Program-made: the position numbers and the translations under genes
In this document: positions 52,401 through 63,358 of the stretch, piece after piece
How the letters are laid out: the number at the start of each line of letters is the position of its first letter
How positions within the stretch are numbered: position 1 is the first letter of the stretch
NCBI RefSeq assembly: GCF_041734735.1
Contig: NC_134896.1
Location: 54,667,536 to 54,731,535, forward strand
Length of the DNA stretch: 64,000 nucleotides
From: Babylonia areolata
Lineage: Eukaryota; Mollusca; Gastropoda; Neogastropoda; Buccinidae
Reading direction: 5' to 3'
Notes under the pieces: model-generated
Databases searched by the model: none
The model's input: the letters and a program-made list of their open reading frames with translations, nothing else
What the model was told of the DNA's origin: nothing

Positions 52401-53889
52401 CAACGAAGAAAACTCGGGAAATGACTAAAGCGCAACGAAGAAAATTCGGGAAATGACCAAAGCGCAACGAAGAAAACTCGGGAAATGACTGAAGCGCGAC
52501 GAGAAAACTCGGGAAATGACTAAAGCGCAACGAAGAAAATTCGGGAAATGACCAAAGCGCAACGAAGAAAACTCGGGAAATGACTAAAGCGCGACGAGAA
52601 AACTCGGGAAATGACCGATTCGCGACAAAACTCCGGAAATAACCGAAATCACGACAATGAGAACTCGGGAAATACCAAAAGCGCCACAAACAAAAGTCGG
52701 GAAGTGAACAATGCGCGACAGTGAAAACTCGGGAAATGACTAAAGCGCTACAAAGAAAACTCGGGAATTTACCAAAAGCGCCACAAAGAAAATTCGGAAA
52801 ACGACAAAAACGCGACAAAGAAAACTCGGGAAATGACTAAAGCGCAACGAAGAAAATTCGGGAAATGACTAAAGCACTACAAATAAAACTCGGGAAATGA
52901 CTAAAGCGCAACGAAGAAAATTCGGGAATTGACTAAAGACCTACAAATAAAACTCGGGAAATGACTAAAGCGCAACGAAGAAAACTCGGGAAATGACCAA
53001 AGCGCAACGAATAAAACTCGGGAAATGACTAAAGCGCAACGAAGAAAATTCGGGAATTGACTAAAGCACTACAAATAAAACTCGGGAAATGACTAAAGCG
53101 CAACGAAGAAAATTCGGGAATTGACTAAAGCGCTACAAATAAAACTCGGGAAATGACTAAAGCGCAACGAAGAAAACTCGGGAAATGACTAAAGCGCAAC
53201 GAAGAAAACTCGGGAAATGACTAAAGCGCTACAAATAAAACTCGGGAAATGACTAAAGCGCAACGAAGAAAACTCGGGAAATGACTAAAGCGCTACAAAG
53301 AAAACTCGGGAAATGACTAAAGCGCAACGAAGAAAACTCAGGAAATGACTAAAGCGCGACGAAGAAAACTCGGGAATTGACTAAAGCGCTACAAATAAAA
53401 CTCGCGAAATGACTAAAGCGCAACGAAGAAAATTCGGGAAATGACTAAAGCGCAACGAAGAAAACTCGGGAAATGACTAAAGCGCAACGAAGAAAATTCG
53501 GGAAATGACCAAAGCGCAACGAAGAAAACTCGGGAAATGACTGAAGCGCGACGAGAAAACTCGGGAAATGACTAAAGCGCAACGAAGAAAATTCGGGAAA
53601 TGACCAAAGCGCAACGAAGAAAACTCGGGAAATGACTAAAGCGCGACGAGAAAACTCGGGAAATGACCGATTCGCGACAAAACTCCGGAAATAACCGAAA
53701 TCACGACAATGAGAACTCGGGAAATACCAAAAGCGCCACAAACAAAAGTCGGGAAGTGAACAATGCGCGACAGTGAAAACTCGGGAAATGACTAAAGCGC
53801 TACAAAGAAAACTCGGGAATTTACCAAAAGCGCCACAAAGAAAATTCGGAAAACGACAAAAACGCGACAAAGAAAACTCGGGAAATGAA
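49485..53889. repeat. Satellite array, 32-bp unit with higher-order structure
   Basis: About 4.4 kb of a 32-bp unit close to ACTAAAGCGCAACGAAGAAA + ACTCGGGAAATG, with variants at the middle (CTACAAAT, CGACGAG). The left 1.3 kb is more diverged. A distinctive variant block (TTCGCGACAAAACTCCGG) starts at 50741, 51568, 52619 and 53671, spacings of 827, 1051 and 1052. The right part is therefore a higher-order repeat of about 33 units. Long open frames on the minus strand with FPEF and ALVISRVF motifs are by-products of the stop-free unit, not genes. Confidence 0.93.
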
Positions 53890-54573
53890 GTTCGACAAAG
53901 AACGCGACAAAGAACGCGACTTGCCTCCATGGCCCCCACCACCAACATTCAGATTCCCCTCTGCTCCAGAGTGACAGAGGAGAGCAGGAGAGACAGGGGT
54001 GAGAGGGGGAGAGGTGAGAAGGGAGATGGGGGTGTGAGTTGGGAGTGTCATGGCACTTTTGCCGTGCTCCTGGTGTCATTTTTCCTACAATTAGTTAATC
54101 GTTTTCATCGCTGTCTCCATCTGGTGATGCACCCTTCCCCATTTCACACCATCTGGAAGAGATCACCTTCCACAGGAACACGATCTATGTCACTGCGTTG
54201 ATGTTTTGCGATATGAAGCTAGCTTTTAACCCTGGTGATCCAGAAAGCAAACTTCTAGTCCGGTCTTAATACTTCGTCTCTTCCAAGTAGATATTTTCCG
54301 TAAAGGCTTAATCCTTCGATCGCCTCACCACAAAAGCTTAACTCGGCTGCTGCAGTTGGTAATAACCCTGCTATGACACTAAAAGTTTAACTGTCCTCAC
54401 AATAAATAATACTGGCTTAACTCGGCTGCTGCAGTTGTTAATATCCCTGCTACAAAAAAAATAAGTCTGGTAATTTTCCGTACAATAAATGAATATTGTG
54501 GAAAACAAAATCCGCACCACACTTCTGACAGCGCAAGACTCACCAATGTAGGTATACTCACCATAATAAAGTG
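53890..54573. other. Unclassified intronic sequence with a short duplication
   Basis: No gene is recognised. The segment CTTAACTCGGCTGCTGCAGT occurs at about 54339 and again at about 54417, each followed by TAAT(A)(A/T)CCCTGCTA. This could be the end of an undescribed repeat. I looked here for the missing thioesterase exon and did not see it. Confidence 0.4.
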
Positions 54574-54980
54574 GAGTGATGGCCTAGAGGTAACGCGTCC
54601 GCCTTGGAAGCAAGAGAATCTGTGCGCGCTGGTTCGAATCACGGCTTAGCCGCCCATACTTTCTCCCCCTCCACTAGACCTTGAGTGGTGGTCTGGACGC
54701 TAATCATTTGGATGAGACGATAAACGGAGGTCCCGTGTACAACATGCACTTAGCGCACGTAAAAGAACCCACGTCAACAAAAGGGTTGTTCCTGACAAAT
54801 TTCTGTAGAAAAATCCACTTCGAAAGGAAAAAAAAAATGCACGCAGGAAAAAATATATATTAATAAAAAAAGAAAAAGAGTGGCGCTGCAGTGTAGCGAC
54901 GCGCTCTCACTCGGGAGAGCAGCCCGAATTTCACACAGAGAAATCTGTTGTAATAAAAAGAAATACAAATACAAATAAGA
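54574..54980 (+). mobile_element. tRNA-headed SINE (S1 type), well preserved
   Basis: Same order and near-identical sequence to 32209-32615: head with TGATGGCCTAGAGGTAACGC, box B GGTTCGAATCACGG, core GATGAGACGATAAAC, body GCGACGCGCTCTCAC, tail AAATACAAATAC. The head is not a plausible working tRNA because the arms do not pair fully. Confidence 0.87.
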
Positions 54981-57840
54981 GCACCCATCAAAGTACCTAC
55001 CTTGAAGTCCACACCGTTGACCTCCGGCAGCAACACCCAGGACCCTGTTTTATTTCCACGTGCATTCACACCATGACAGGCAAACGTTAACTACAGCCCC
55101 CTTTGTTGCCTGGTCGCCAATCAGCTCCACTGATCACTCTTTGGACGAGAACCAAGTTGGAGATGTACAGTCTGGTAATTTTGTTGTAATAATGATAGGA
55201 AAAAAAAAAAAAACCCCCGAACGAGCTAACGCGGCTTCATTAAGGGTCCAAAGGTTCAGAAACAATCAACACTGAAAACCTACGCGCACTGGGCATTGGG
55301 GTACCTTCGTTACATTTGCCTGTCATAGCCAACATTGCATAAGGACGTGTTTTCTTTGTCCAACCCTTCCACATTTGACGAAACAGACAGAACGCTTTTT
55401 TGTTGTTGAACACTAATAATCGTTTCAACAGTTGATAGTGCAATTAGTACTGAGGACACAGCGCGGTGGACTGAAGGGCGGGGCAGGAGAAAGAAAACCC
55501 GACCTTTCAGAAAACCCTGTGTGCTCCAGGCACTCTTTGAAAGTTGTGCATGCGTTTGAGATTCATTTTCCGAAAGATTCCTTCATCTATTGCAACTGTC
55601 TGCGGGATATCCCAAACCTTCATCACTACCTCTGTTGTGTGTGCATGATGAAAAACTTTCGGTCAGAGGACAAATTGTCGAAACGACTGTTGCGCAGTCT
55701 CGCACACGCAACATGTTCTGAATGTCGAGAAGTTCACTGGCGAAATGTTTTGTGTAACTAAAATCAGCATGCTGTGTCAAATGTATACACACTCCACGTG
55801 CTGAAACGGAGTCGAATCGGTTGAATATTTGATTTTTTGTTTGTATGGTGTGGGTTTTGTTGTTTGTTTTTATCAATTATTCAAAAAACCCTTCTATTCA
55901 ATCAGGGAGTGACCCAGTAACACTGTTAAAGGTAATAACGTTTTCATTCTTAGCGTATCTAATTTGAGAGAAATACATCAACTTCCATGCAAAGTCCTCC
56001 TTTAAAAAATGAACCTCAGTACGTGTTGTGCATGTATTTGAGGCTCGGCAAGATCTCCTTCCCTGCTTTTGTCATCTTCGTGTATGAAGTCAATAATTAA
56101 AAAAAAAATTTAAAAAAAAATCCATGTATTTCAACCGAATTTGATTCTTCTACCCAATGTGGGGTTTTGTGGATACAGGAATACGCCAGCTAAATGACTG
56201 TATAAAAACAGGTAACTGCAACTATGATGCAAATCATGCAAGCTTGCAGTTTATTTAGTCTACTTTGATACACCAGTAATACAGCAGTAGTAACTTGCTG
56301 CAAATAGGCTGGACCTCTGGTTCTTTCAATGCCGACTTCAGCTTCTAGCTGAGTCGTGTGCTAGTAGTACGAATGCACATTTGAAAAGTTCATTTAAAAA
56401 TAAAAAGTTTGAAAAAAAAATGAACAAAAATTATTTTGTATAATATTTTCTTTCTTTTTTTTTCTTCTAAGTTTCGACGTAAAGTTTGTTCGAATAATTG
56501 ACAGTGGAAAAAGCCGTGTATTTTGTTTCGCAAAAGCATTCTTATCCTTGTTTTCTGATGGCGTTAAATGAAATTTTCCACCTGATCACAGGCATCTGAA
56601 CTCATTCCAATGATCGTCCGAACTCACCCATGACTCTGTGACCGATTCCTTTGAGTTTTTAGTCATTTGTTATGTATTTATTTGTTGCGATACAAGCAAA
56701 TAGCAGGGATAAGGAGATCTCCCCTGGATAAAATTCTACCACCCATTGAAGGAGACAGCTGACAAACAAGTGCTGGGTACTCACCGGGATATCCATGTTG
56801 GGCAGGAAGGCTTAAAGCGGACCACCACAGTCCGCTACAGAGACAGTCGTGTCTCCGCCTTCCCGCCAAAACAGCCGGCCGCTGGCCCAGCTCCAAGTTT
56901 TAAACTCCCGCCTGTGGACAAAAAGTTCAGTCCAATCAATGAAAGGGGTGACATCTCTGCACTCAGTGGGCACACAGGGACAGAAAATACAGCCCAACTC
57001 AACCTGTCACCCCCACTCTTACTGGAGTCACCCACTGTCTGCAGCAACAGACGATCAAGTTCATTCCAATCAATCAAGGGGTGACACGAGTCAAACGCTG
57101 CCCACGAATCTATGTGGTTCAAAGAACAGACAAGACAGATAGAAAAGATCTGTCTCAAGAAATCATATAAAATTACCTGCAAAACCCCCTGCATAACATC
57201 TTTTTGAAAACATTCTTCGCGACGTGCCTTCAGATGTGGTGCTGATTCGAGAGATTGCCTAAATCGGATACAATTGATTGGAACCAGGGTTACGGCAATG
57301 TCCAATTTTCGCAACCTAAACCATTGAACATATTAGCTGCATTTCCATGGTTTTGCGGGACGAAAAACGAAACATCAAGATGGTGGCACATTAGTTTAGT
57401 GACTGAATCCACATCAGAATTAAGTAAAATACCGTACAAAATAAGAGTCGAAATCCACTGAAAATGGGTTACAACATCTACAATTGGTAATATCGTTTCA
57501 TACATGCACAACAATTGCTGGTAAAATAGGTGCAATAATTCAGGATGCTAAAACTGGACTTGACCCAGAGTGACCATGTTAGTGTATACAACAAAACTAC
57601 AATGTCTTACCTTGAAACAAAAATCTCGGTTGGAACACATTCACAAGAGAAAATCCGCATACATGACAGCCTCAAGACACACAACGAAATATCTGGTCCA
57701 GAGAAAATTCCCCAGCTTCTATCAAGCATTATTTCTTTGGGGGAAAATGTCGGTACAGAAATCTGCTCACCTGAGAAGTTCGCCTGGTCGACCGATATTC
57801 TCGCGTTTCACGCAATTCTAAACTGCACGTATCAGCAAAG
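54981..57840. other. Unclassified intronic sequence
   Basis: No protein is recognised. An open frame at 55432-55761 (109 codons) is Cys-rich (CNCLRDIPNLHHYLCCVC) but unlike any family I know. On the minus strand 55020-55069 ends at an AAG|GTAGGT donor-like site after GSWVLLPEVNGVDFK. Another minus-strand stretch near 56800 has ATGGATATCCCG|GTGAGT, shaped like a first exon. A 28-bp sequence (CACCCCTT..ATTGATTGGA.TGAACTT) is repeated directly at about 56925 and 57057 on the minus strand. All these are weak. Confidence 0.35.
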
Positions 57841-57845
57841 GACTG

Positions 57846-57989
57846 AATGTGTGTGTGGAGGGGGGGGGCGGGGGGGGGGGGGTGGTGGAGGGGGGGTGTT
57901 TTTTGGGTGTATGTGTGGGTCTATGTTTTTGAGTGCGTTTGTGCATGCGTGAGAGTGTAAATGTACACAAGTGTCAGGAGAGTTCTGTG

Positions 57990-58027
<38 letters not shown>

Positions 58028-58361
58028 GTGTGTGTGTGTGTGAGGGGGAGGTGGGGGTGCAGGGAGGAGGTGAGATAGAGGATGAGGTATGTGAGTGTAT
58101 GCATGCCTACACTGTGGGAGCATCAGGATATTGGAACGTATATATTATATATATATCTTTGTATATATGTGTGTGGGGTTGGGGGTGGGAGATATGGGCG
58201 TGTGTGTGTGTGCTTGTACAAGTAAGTGTTCATCTGTGTGTGTGTGTGTGTGCGTGTGCGTGTTTGTGTGTGTGTGTGTGTGTGCCGTGGAAGCTGCGAT
58301 ACATAGACTAGAAACTCCGAGTGTGTGGAGGAGGGGGTAGAGGAGGTGCAGGGAAATTTGT

Positions 58362-58399
<38 letters not shown>

Positions 58400-58559
58400 G
58401 GAGCTCATGTACGTTTATATGTATTTGACTGTGCTTTCATATCTATGAAACTGCGTTTTGGGGGCATATCTGTTATCCATGTGTAGGTGTATGTGTGAAT
58501 GTGTATCTTCATGTTTTATATTTATTTGCTTATTTGTCATCATTGTTTTATTTATTTAA

Positions 58560-58598
<39 letters not shown>

Positions 58599-58802
58599 TT
58601 ATCATTATTTTCATTACTACTATCTTTTTTTTTCTTCTTTTTTTTCATCATAATTTTTTTTTTTTTTTTTTTCTCAAGGCCTGACTAAGCGGGTTGGGTT
58701 ACGCTGCTGGTCAGGCATCTGCTTGGCAGATGTGGTGTAGCGTATATGGATTTGTCCGAACGCAGTGACGCCTCCTTGAGCTACTGATACTGATACTGAA
58801 CC
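57846..58802 (+). repeat. Dispersed TG-rich repeat R2 with poly-G tract
   Basis: Second copy of the repeat that LINE C split at 41466-48283. It begins with a G-rich stretch (57858-57898), then TG microsatellites, an (ATT)n run at about 58566-58598, a T-rich stretch and a SINE tail at 58674-58790. It ends about 90 bp before a thioesterase exon. Confidence 0.82.
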
Positions 58803-58836
58803 ACTCATGTGCATGCATGAACGTGTGCGCGCGTGC

Positions 58837-58883
<47 letters not shown>

Positions 58884-58893
58884 TGATTCACAG

Positions 58894-59007
58894 GAAGCAG
58901 TGTCATGGTTCAGTTCACACACTACAGTGAAGAACGGTGGAATCGGTGTGGTGGGCCTTTCTAAGGGAGGTGAATATTCAATGCTGATGGCATGGCTATG
59001 CCCACAG
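58894..59007 (+). CDS. Second thioesterase/BAAT family gene, nucleophile exon
   Basis: Acceptor GTGATTCACAG, donor CAG|GTACTT, 38 codons, phase 0 on both sides. It encodes EAVSWFSSHTTVKNGGIGVV then GLSKGGEYSMLMAW. GLSKG is the GxSxG nucleophile elbow: the serine makes a thioesterase more likely than the transferase BAAT, which uses cysteine. Vertebrate thioesterases have [20 protein letters not shown] here. The preceding exon, with the first strands of the hydrolase fold, is not seen. The acceptor sits just behind a TG microsatellite. Confidence 0.92.
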
Positions 59008-59071
59008 GTACTTTGTAAAAATACCTTTCCATGATTTTATTGGTCCATTATACGAACACGTAGTGGTGTGC

Positions 59072-59074
<3 letters not shown>

Positions 59075-59104
<30 letters not shown>

Positions 59105-59322
59105 AGGGATATGGGAGGTGCACGGCCTCTCTCTATGTCTTTCTCCCGTCCTTCCATTTTCTCTCTTTTCTTGTTATGGATGGTTCATGCAACAGTGTTC
59201 CCTTTGCATATCTGTCAATGTATATTATATATGTGTGTGTGTGTATGTGTGTGTGTGTGTGTTGTAGGTGTATATATTTTATTTGTGTACATACTCACAC
59301 GCGCGCGCGCACACACACACAC

Positions 59323-59371
<49 letters not shown>

Positions 59372-59440
59372 GTAGGTGTGTATAATTATTTGTGTACAAA
59401 CTCACACTTTGTGTGTGTGTGTGTGTGTGTGGCTGTACCT
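59075..59440. repeat. TG/CA microsatellites
   Basis: Several runs of TG and CG/CA at 59075-59102, 59232-59262, 59297-59326, 59328-59370 and 59409-59430, within the intron after the nucleophile exon. No coding meaning. Confidence 0.9.
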
Positions 59441-59620
59441 GTTTGAGAATGTGTGTCTCTGTATCAGTGTATGTAGTGTCCATCATGTAAACATTATCGA
59501 ATGAATGTATCGAGTAATGATAGGCTTAATAGCGCTGCTAAATATGCAGAATGTTATTTTGTGAGAGAAGAGACGTGAAGGATCAGGAAGACTGACCAGG
59601 CCGGTCACGCTGTATTTCAG

Positions 59621-59715
59621 GTGGTGAAGGCAGCTGTGACCATCAACACTGCGGGTTGTCACTCAGTGTATGACTTACATCGAAAGGACGGAACGATTGT
59701 CTGCAAAGGAGTGAA
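59621..59715 (+). CDS. Second thioesterase/BAAT family gene, hydrolase-core exon
   Basis: Acceptor TGTATTTCAG, donor GAA|GTAAGG. Phase 0 in, phase 2 out. It encodes VVKAAVTINTAGCHSVYDLH and RKDGTIVCKGV, equivalent to the VSATVSINGSG strand and following segment of vertebrate acyl-CoA thioesterases. Length and order fit the family. Confidence 0.88.
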
Positions 59716-59899
59716 GTAAGGTTTCCTGTTGTGTCTTCTCTGCAGCGTTTTTTTTTCTCTATTTCTTTCTTTCTTTCTTTTTAATTATCATCATCTCTTG
59801 AGTAATAACAAGTTCACGCGATATTGTTAGCGTACATGGTTATTCCAATGCAGGTTTCTTTTCTTAATTATTGATATCAGCAGATCTTTATTTGATTCG

Positions 59900-60036
59900 T
59901 ATCTGATTCGTGGAGGAAGGTGGCAGAATGGTTAAGACGCTCAGCTGCCAATACAGAGAGTCCGTGAGGGTGTGGGTTCGAATCCCGCTCTCGCCCTTTC
60001 TCCTAAGTTTGACTGGAAAATCAAACTGAGCGTCTA

Positions 60037-60067
<31 letters not shown>

Positions 60068-60318
60068 CGTGTGCAGCACGCACTTGGCGCACTGAAAAAG
60101 AACCCATGGCAACGAGAGTGTTGTCCTCTGGCGAAATTACGTAAAATGAAATCCACTTTCATAGGTACACAAATATGTAAGCATGCACTCAAGGCCTGAC
60201 TAAGCGCGTTGGGTTATGCTGCTGGTCAGGCATCTGCTCAACAGATGTGGTGTAGCGTGTATGGATTTGTCCGAACGCAGTGACGCCTCCTTGAGAAAGT
60301 GAAACTGAAACTGAAACT
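59900..60318 (+). mobile_element. tRNA-headed SINE (S2 type) with target duplication
   Basis: Flanked by the 10-bp repeat ATTTGATTCG (59890-59899 and 60319-60328). The head resembles a Leu/Ser tRNA (GGCAGAATGGTTAAGACGCT and GGTTCGAATCCCGC). The core has GATGAGACGATAAACCGAGG as in S1. The tail is different: CTCAAGGCCTGACTAAGCGC, CGCAGTGACGCCTCCTTGAG, then (GAAACT)n. This combination of shared core with another head and tail shows mosaic SINE evolution. Intact-looking and fairly young. Confidence 0.9.
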
Positions 60319-60329
60319 ATTTGATTCGA

Positions 60330-61370
60330 TGTGCCGATTGATGGGTTGGCACACTTGTCCGTTGATGAAATGACCAGTGTGCCTAATGTCTGGTGTCTGT
60401 CGATAACTTCTCATTTATATGGCTTGGATTCTTCTTTCCAAATGTGCTGCGAGGATCCCCGTTTTGCAGGCATGTAGAAATATGCGTACTCAGTACGCAG
60501 GTAAAATATTTCATCTGTTCGTGAAACTTCTGCCTTTACAGAATCCGCCCTGTTCTTTAGCAACAATGGAATCTACTCAGAATCCAGTCAGAATGATTTT
60601 TGACCCACTTGTGTCAACAAAGGGAGTCTATGTGATAACCCGGTTTCGGTTATGTGTGTGAGTGCTTTTGTGTGTGTGCCTATGTGTCCAGGGTAAACTT
60701 TAACTTTGATTTTTGACGTAGAAATAGAAAACATTCTTTTTTGTTGTTGTTTAAATAGGAACTTCTTTTGCTCAGTATGGAAGTTACATTGACACACACA
60801 TTTCTCAAATGCACCTGGTCGAGGAGTGTTATGTTGAATAAGTAGTTATCTTTTGTATCCAGGGGCATAACTCTCTTAAAACAGACCTCACTCATCACCA
60901 ACATTACATTCTAAATTATGAATATGTGCATGAAAAGGTTTTTGTGCTATATACTCAATGTGATGCTCTTGCACTGTCTACATTCGCCCAAGTTGTCTTT
61001 TTCGGAAAATACGAAATCGTACACAGATCAATAAGTATTCAATATTATGCACGTGCTCGTTCCCGATAGCTTATCACTTATATGGGCTTGTTCACAATTA
61101 AACGAAAAGAAAAGAAATACAAATGATGGACGGAACACACAAAAATGCGTTGGGATTGATCATTAACATTCGCTCATATTTGATTAAACGAACCAGGATG
61201 GTTTGCTAAGCTGTCTTTTTCTGTGGTTGTCAACCGTTTAACTTTTTCAAACGACTGATTCAATCTGATTCTCTTCTTTCTGAATTTCTCTATATTCGCC
61301 TTTGTTACGATTAATTAGAGTGACACATTAATTCCGTGTCCTTTTTTCAAATTTAAATTATTTACTTGTA
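60330..61370. other. Intronic sequence, nothing recognised
   Basis: AT-rich with scattered short open frames. I see no exon-like match to the thioesterase family, no RNA gene and no clear transposon. Confidence 0.4.
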
Positions 61371-61379
61371 TTCTTGTTA

Positions 61380-61898
61380 ACAAGGTCCTTATTTGTACTC
61401 AACCGTGTGTTTGCAGGGACAAGGTTTTTATTTGTATTCAGCCGTGTGTTTGCAGGATCAAGGTCCGTGTGTTTGCAGGATCAAGGTCCTTATTTGTACT
61501 CAACCATGTGTTTGCAGGATCAAGGTCTGTGTGTTTGCAGGATCAAGGTCCTTATTTGTACTCAACCGTGTGTTTCCAGGATCAAGGTCCTTATTTGTAC
61601 TCAACCGTGTGTTTGCAGGATCAAGGTCCGTGTGTTTGCAGGATCAAGGTTTTTATTTGTATTCAACCGTGTGTTTGCAGGATCAAGGTCTGTGTGTTTG
61701 CAGGGACAAGGTTTTTATTTGTATTCAACCGTGTGTTCGCAGGATCAAGGTCCTTATTTGTACTCAACCGTGTGTTTGCAGGATCAAGGTCCTTATTTGT
61801 ACTCAACCATGTGTTTGCAGGGACAAGGTCCTTATTTGTACTCAACCGTGTGTTTGCAGGGACAAGGTTTTTATTTGTACTCAACCGTGTGTTTGCAG
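61380..61898 (+). repeat. Minisatellite made of a repeated 3' splice site
   Basis: About 15 units of a 39-bp repeat (GATCAAGGTCCTTATTTGTA + CTCAACCGTGTGTTTGCAG), some shortened to 23 bp. The last unit's TGTGTTTGCAG is the acceptor of the exon at 61899, so each upstream unit carries a copy of that acceptor and its pyrimidine/T-rich lead. One copy reads TTTCCAG and one TTCGCAG; the rest are TTTGCAG. All three plus-strand frames are open through most of it. The four full units nearest the exon are 39 bp each, so using those acceptors would add 13 codons per unit. Confidence 0.92.
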
Positions 61899-61983
61899 GG
61901 TCGACGCAAGTAAAGCTAAGCCAACAGAAAGAGGATTCGAAACCACAGACTGCCTTCCAGTCACCAGAGATGATCTCATCCCT
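61899..61983 (+). CDS. Second thioesterase/BAAT family gene, exon after the splice-site minisatellite
   Basis: Begins with one base finishing a Lys codon from 59715 and ends CCT|GTGAGT, phase 0. It encodes (K)VDASKAKPTERGFETTDCL then PVTRDDLIP. This corresponds to the variable lid-like segment before the strand with the acid residue (vertebrate copies end PSMIPIEKA). It is the least conserved exon, but phase on both sides fits. Confidence 0.8.
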
Positions 61984-61989
61984 GTGAGT

Positions 61990-61992
61990 CAA

Positions 61993-62072
<80 letters not shown>
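61990..62072. repeat. (CA)n microsatellite
   Basis: About 80 bp of nearly pure CA directly after the 5' splice site at 61984. The intron is only 133 bp long and mostly this repeat. Confidence 0.95.
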
Positions 62073-62075
<3 letters not shown>

Positions 62076-62116
62076 TTGGGGGATGGGGCTGACGAGCACG
62101 TGTGTTTGTGGGTCAG

Positions 62117-62318
62117 GTGTGGGAGAGTTCAGCCCACGTCCTGATGCTGGTGAGTGACGATGATGAGGCGGTGAACGTGGAACTGGCCGACGTCTGTCAC
62201 AGCATGTACCCTGAGGATAAGAGACATCTGATGGAGGTGGTTCACTATCCAGGGGCAGGTCACCTACTGGATCCACCGTACACCCCTTACTGCAGTTTCT
62301 GTTTTCACCCTACTTGGA
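62117..62318 (+). CDS. Second thioesterase/BAAT family gene, acid and histidine exon
   Basis: Acceptor GTGGGTCAG, donor TGGA|GTAAGT; phase 0 in, phase 1 out. It encodes VWESSAHVLMLVSDDDEAVN, then LMEVVHYPGAGHLLDPPYTP. The Asp of SDDDE and the His of GAGH are the other two members of the Ser-Asp-His triad (vertebrate LLIVGQDDHNW and CYPGTGHYIEPPYFP). With the GLSKG serine the triad is complete, so the protein would be a catalytically plausible acyl-CoA thioesterase if the missing exon exists. Confidence 0.93.
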
Positions 62319-63358
62319 GTAAGTGTGATGAGAGAGTTTGTGGCTGGGAACACGTGCATCCCGTTTTCATTGCAAAATCAGTGACACTGCAAAAATAGAC
62401 CAAGACACAAATAACAAGTCATAAACATCAATAAGAACTACTGTAGTCTGACTACAATTCTGTCTGTTTTTCTGTTGTTTCTTTTTTTTCTCTCAATAGT
62501 AAATCTGGTATCACTGTAATCTGAAAACTTTATCAACTTGAACATTATATGCGATGTGTATGAAAATACTTTGCGATAGTCATAATGAAATAATATGTAT
62601 TGAGAAAACAGAACCATCAAGGCAATGGAGAAAAAAAAACTTGGTGTGATTGTATCGTTCTCTGTGTCTGTAATATCTGTGTATTTTATATTACCAAGAG
62701 CATCAGTTAATGTATTAGCTCGTCGATTCATTATTGCGTTGTTTAATTTATCTATATCATGTAGGTTTTCATTGGTACAAAACATAGTTGAGCTACCATG
62801 CACCGGTATAGTTCTGGTTAGCTGTTCCATGGAGCTGGTGATATCAACAGATTTATTTCATATTGAATAAATGCTAACTTGAATTGGTACGGTTTTTTTC
62901 TGCCATTTTTGTTGTTTGTATGTCTCAAATGAAATGTGAACGAAGGCGCTAGATTCTGAGTTCCCTTTTTTTCTGTAACTCATCTTTTTTATGAAAATTG
63001 ATGGAAAGCGATAAGCAGTGATGGCTTCAAACTGAGTGTCCGAAGCTATTGAAATTGTTTGGGTTTTTTTTTTTTACTTGAGCTGTCAGTGCACAAAAGT
63101 ACACTGGAAAGCGTCATTGCTCCGATGTTTTGAAGAACGTCTACTTCTTTATGGAAATAATTCCATTCTTCAAAGTTTTTCTTTCACAAGTTGACCATTC
63201 ACCAGAAGTACAATTCAAAATCATCCCTCCAAAAGACAAAAGTACACGTAATCAGTCACAAAAGTGTTAATGTATTTATTTCTTTGTCTCACATAAATCT
63301 CCATTTATGCACTTCCGCAGTGTTTCTGTTTCGCCGGAATAGATGCAGTAAATGTTAG
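62319..63358. other. Last intron, mostly unrecognised
   Basis: Contains a 130-codon minus-strand open frame (62438-62830) with no recognised domain. I take it as chance or an old transposon piece. The rest is AT-rich sequence. Confidence 0.4.

Noticed and set aside
50115-53948. Several 90-167 codon minus-strand frames with repeated FPEF/ALVISRVF peptides
   Set aside because: They follow the 32-bp satellite unit, shift frame with every indel, and have no start or splice context; a by-product of a unit lacking stops.
55432-55761. 109-codon Cys-rich frame as a gene
   Set aside because: No family match, no splice or promoter support, and the start is an alternative codon.
61374-62157. Three overlapping plus-strand frames of 172-254 codons
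   Set aside because: They arise from the 39-bp minisatellite and CA repeats. Only the part at 61899-61983 is a supported exon.
62438-62830. 130-codon minus-strand frame in the last intron
   Set aside because: No domain or codon pattern I can defend; AT-rich sequence can give this by chance.
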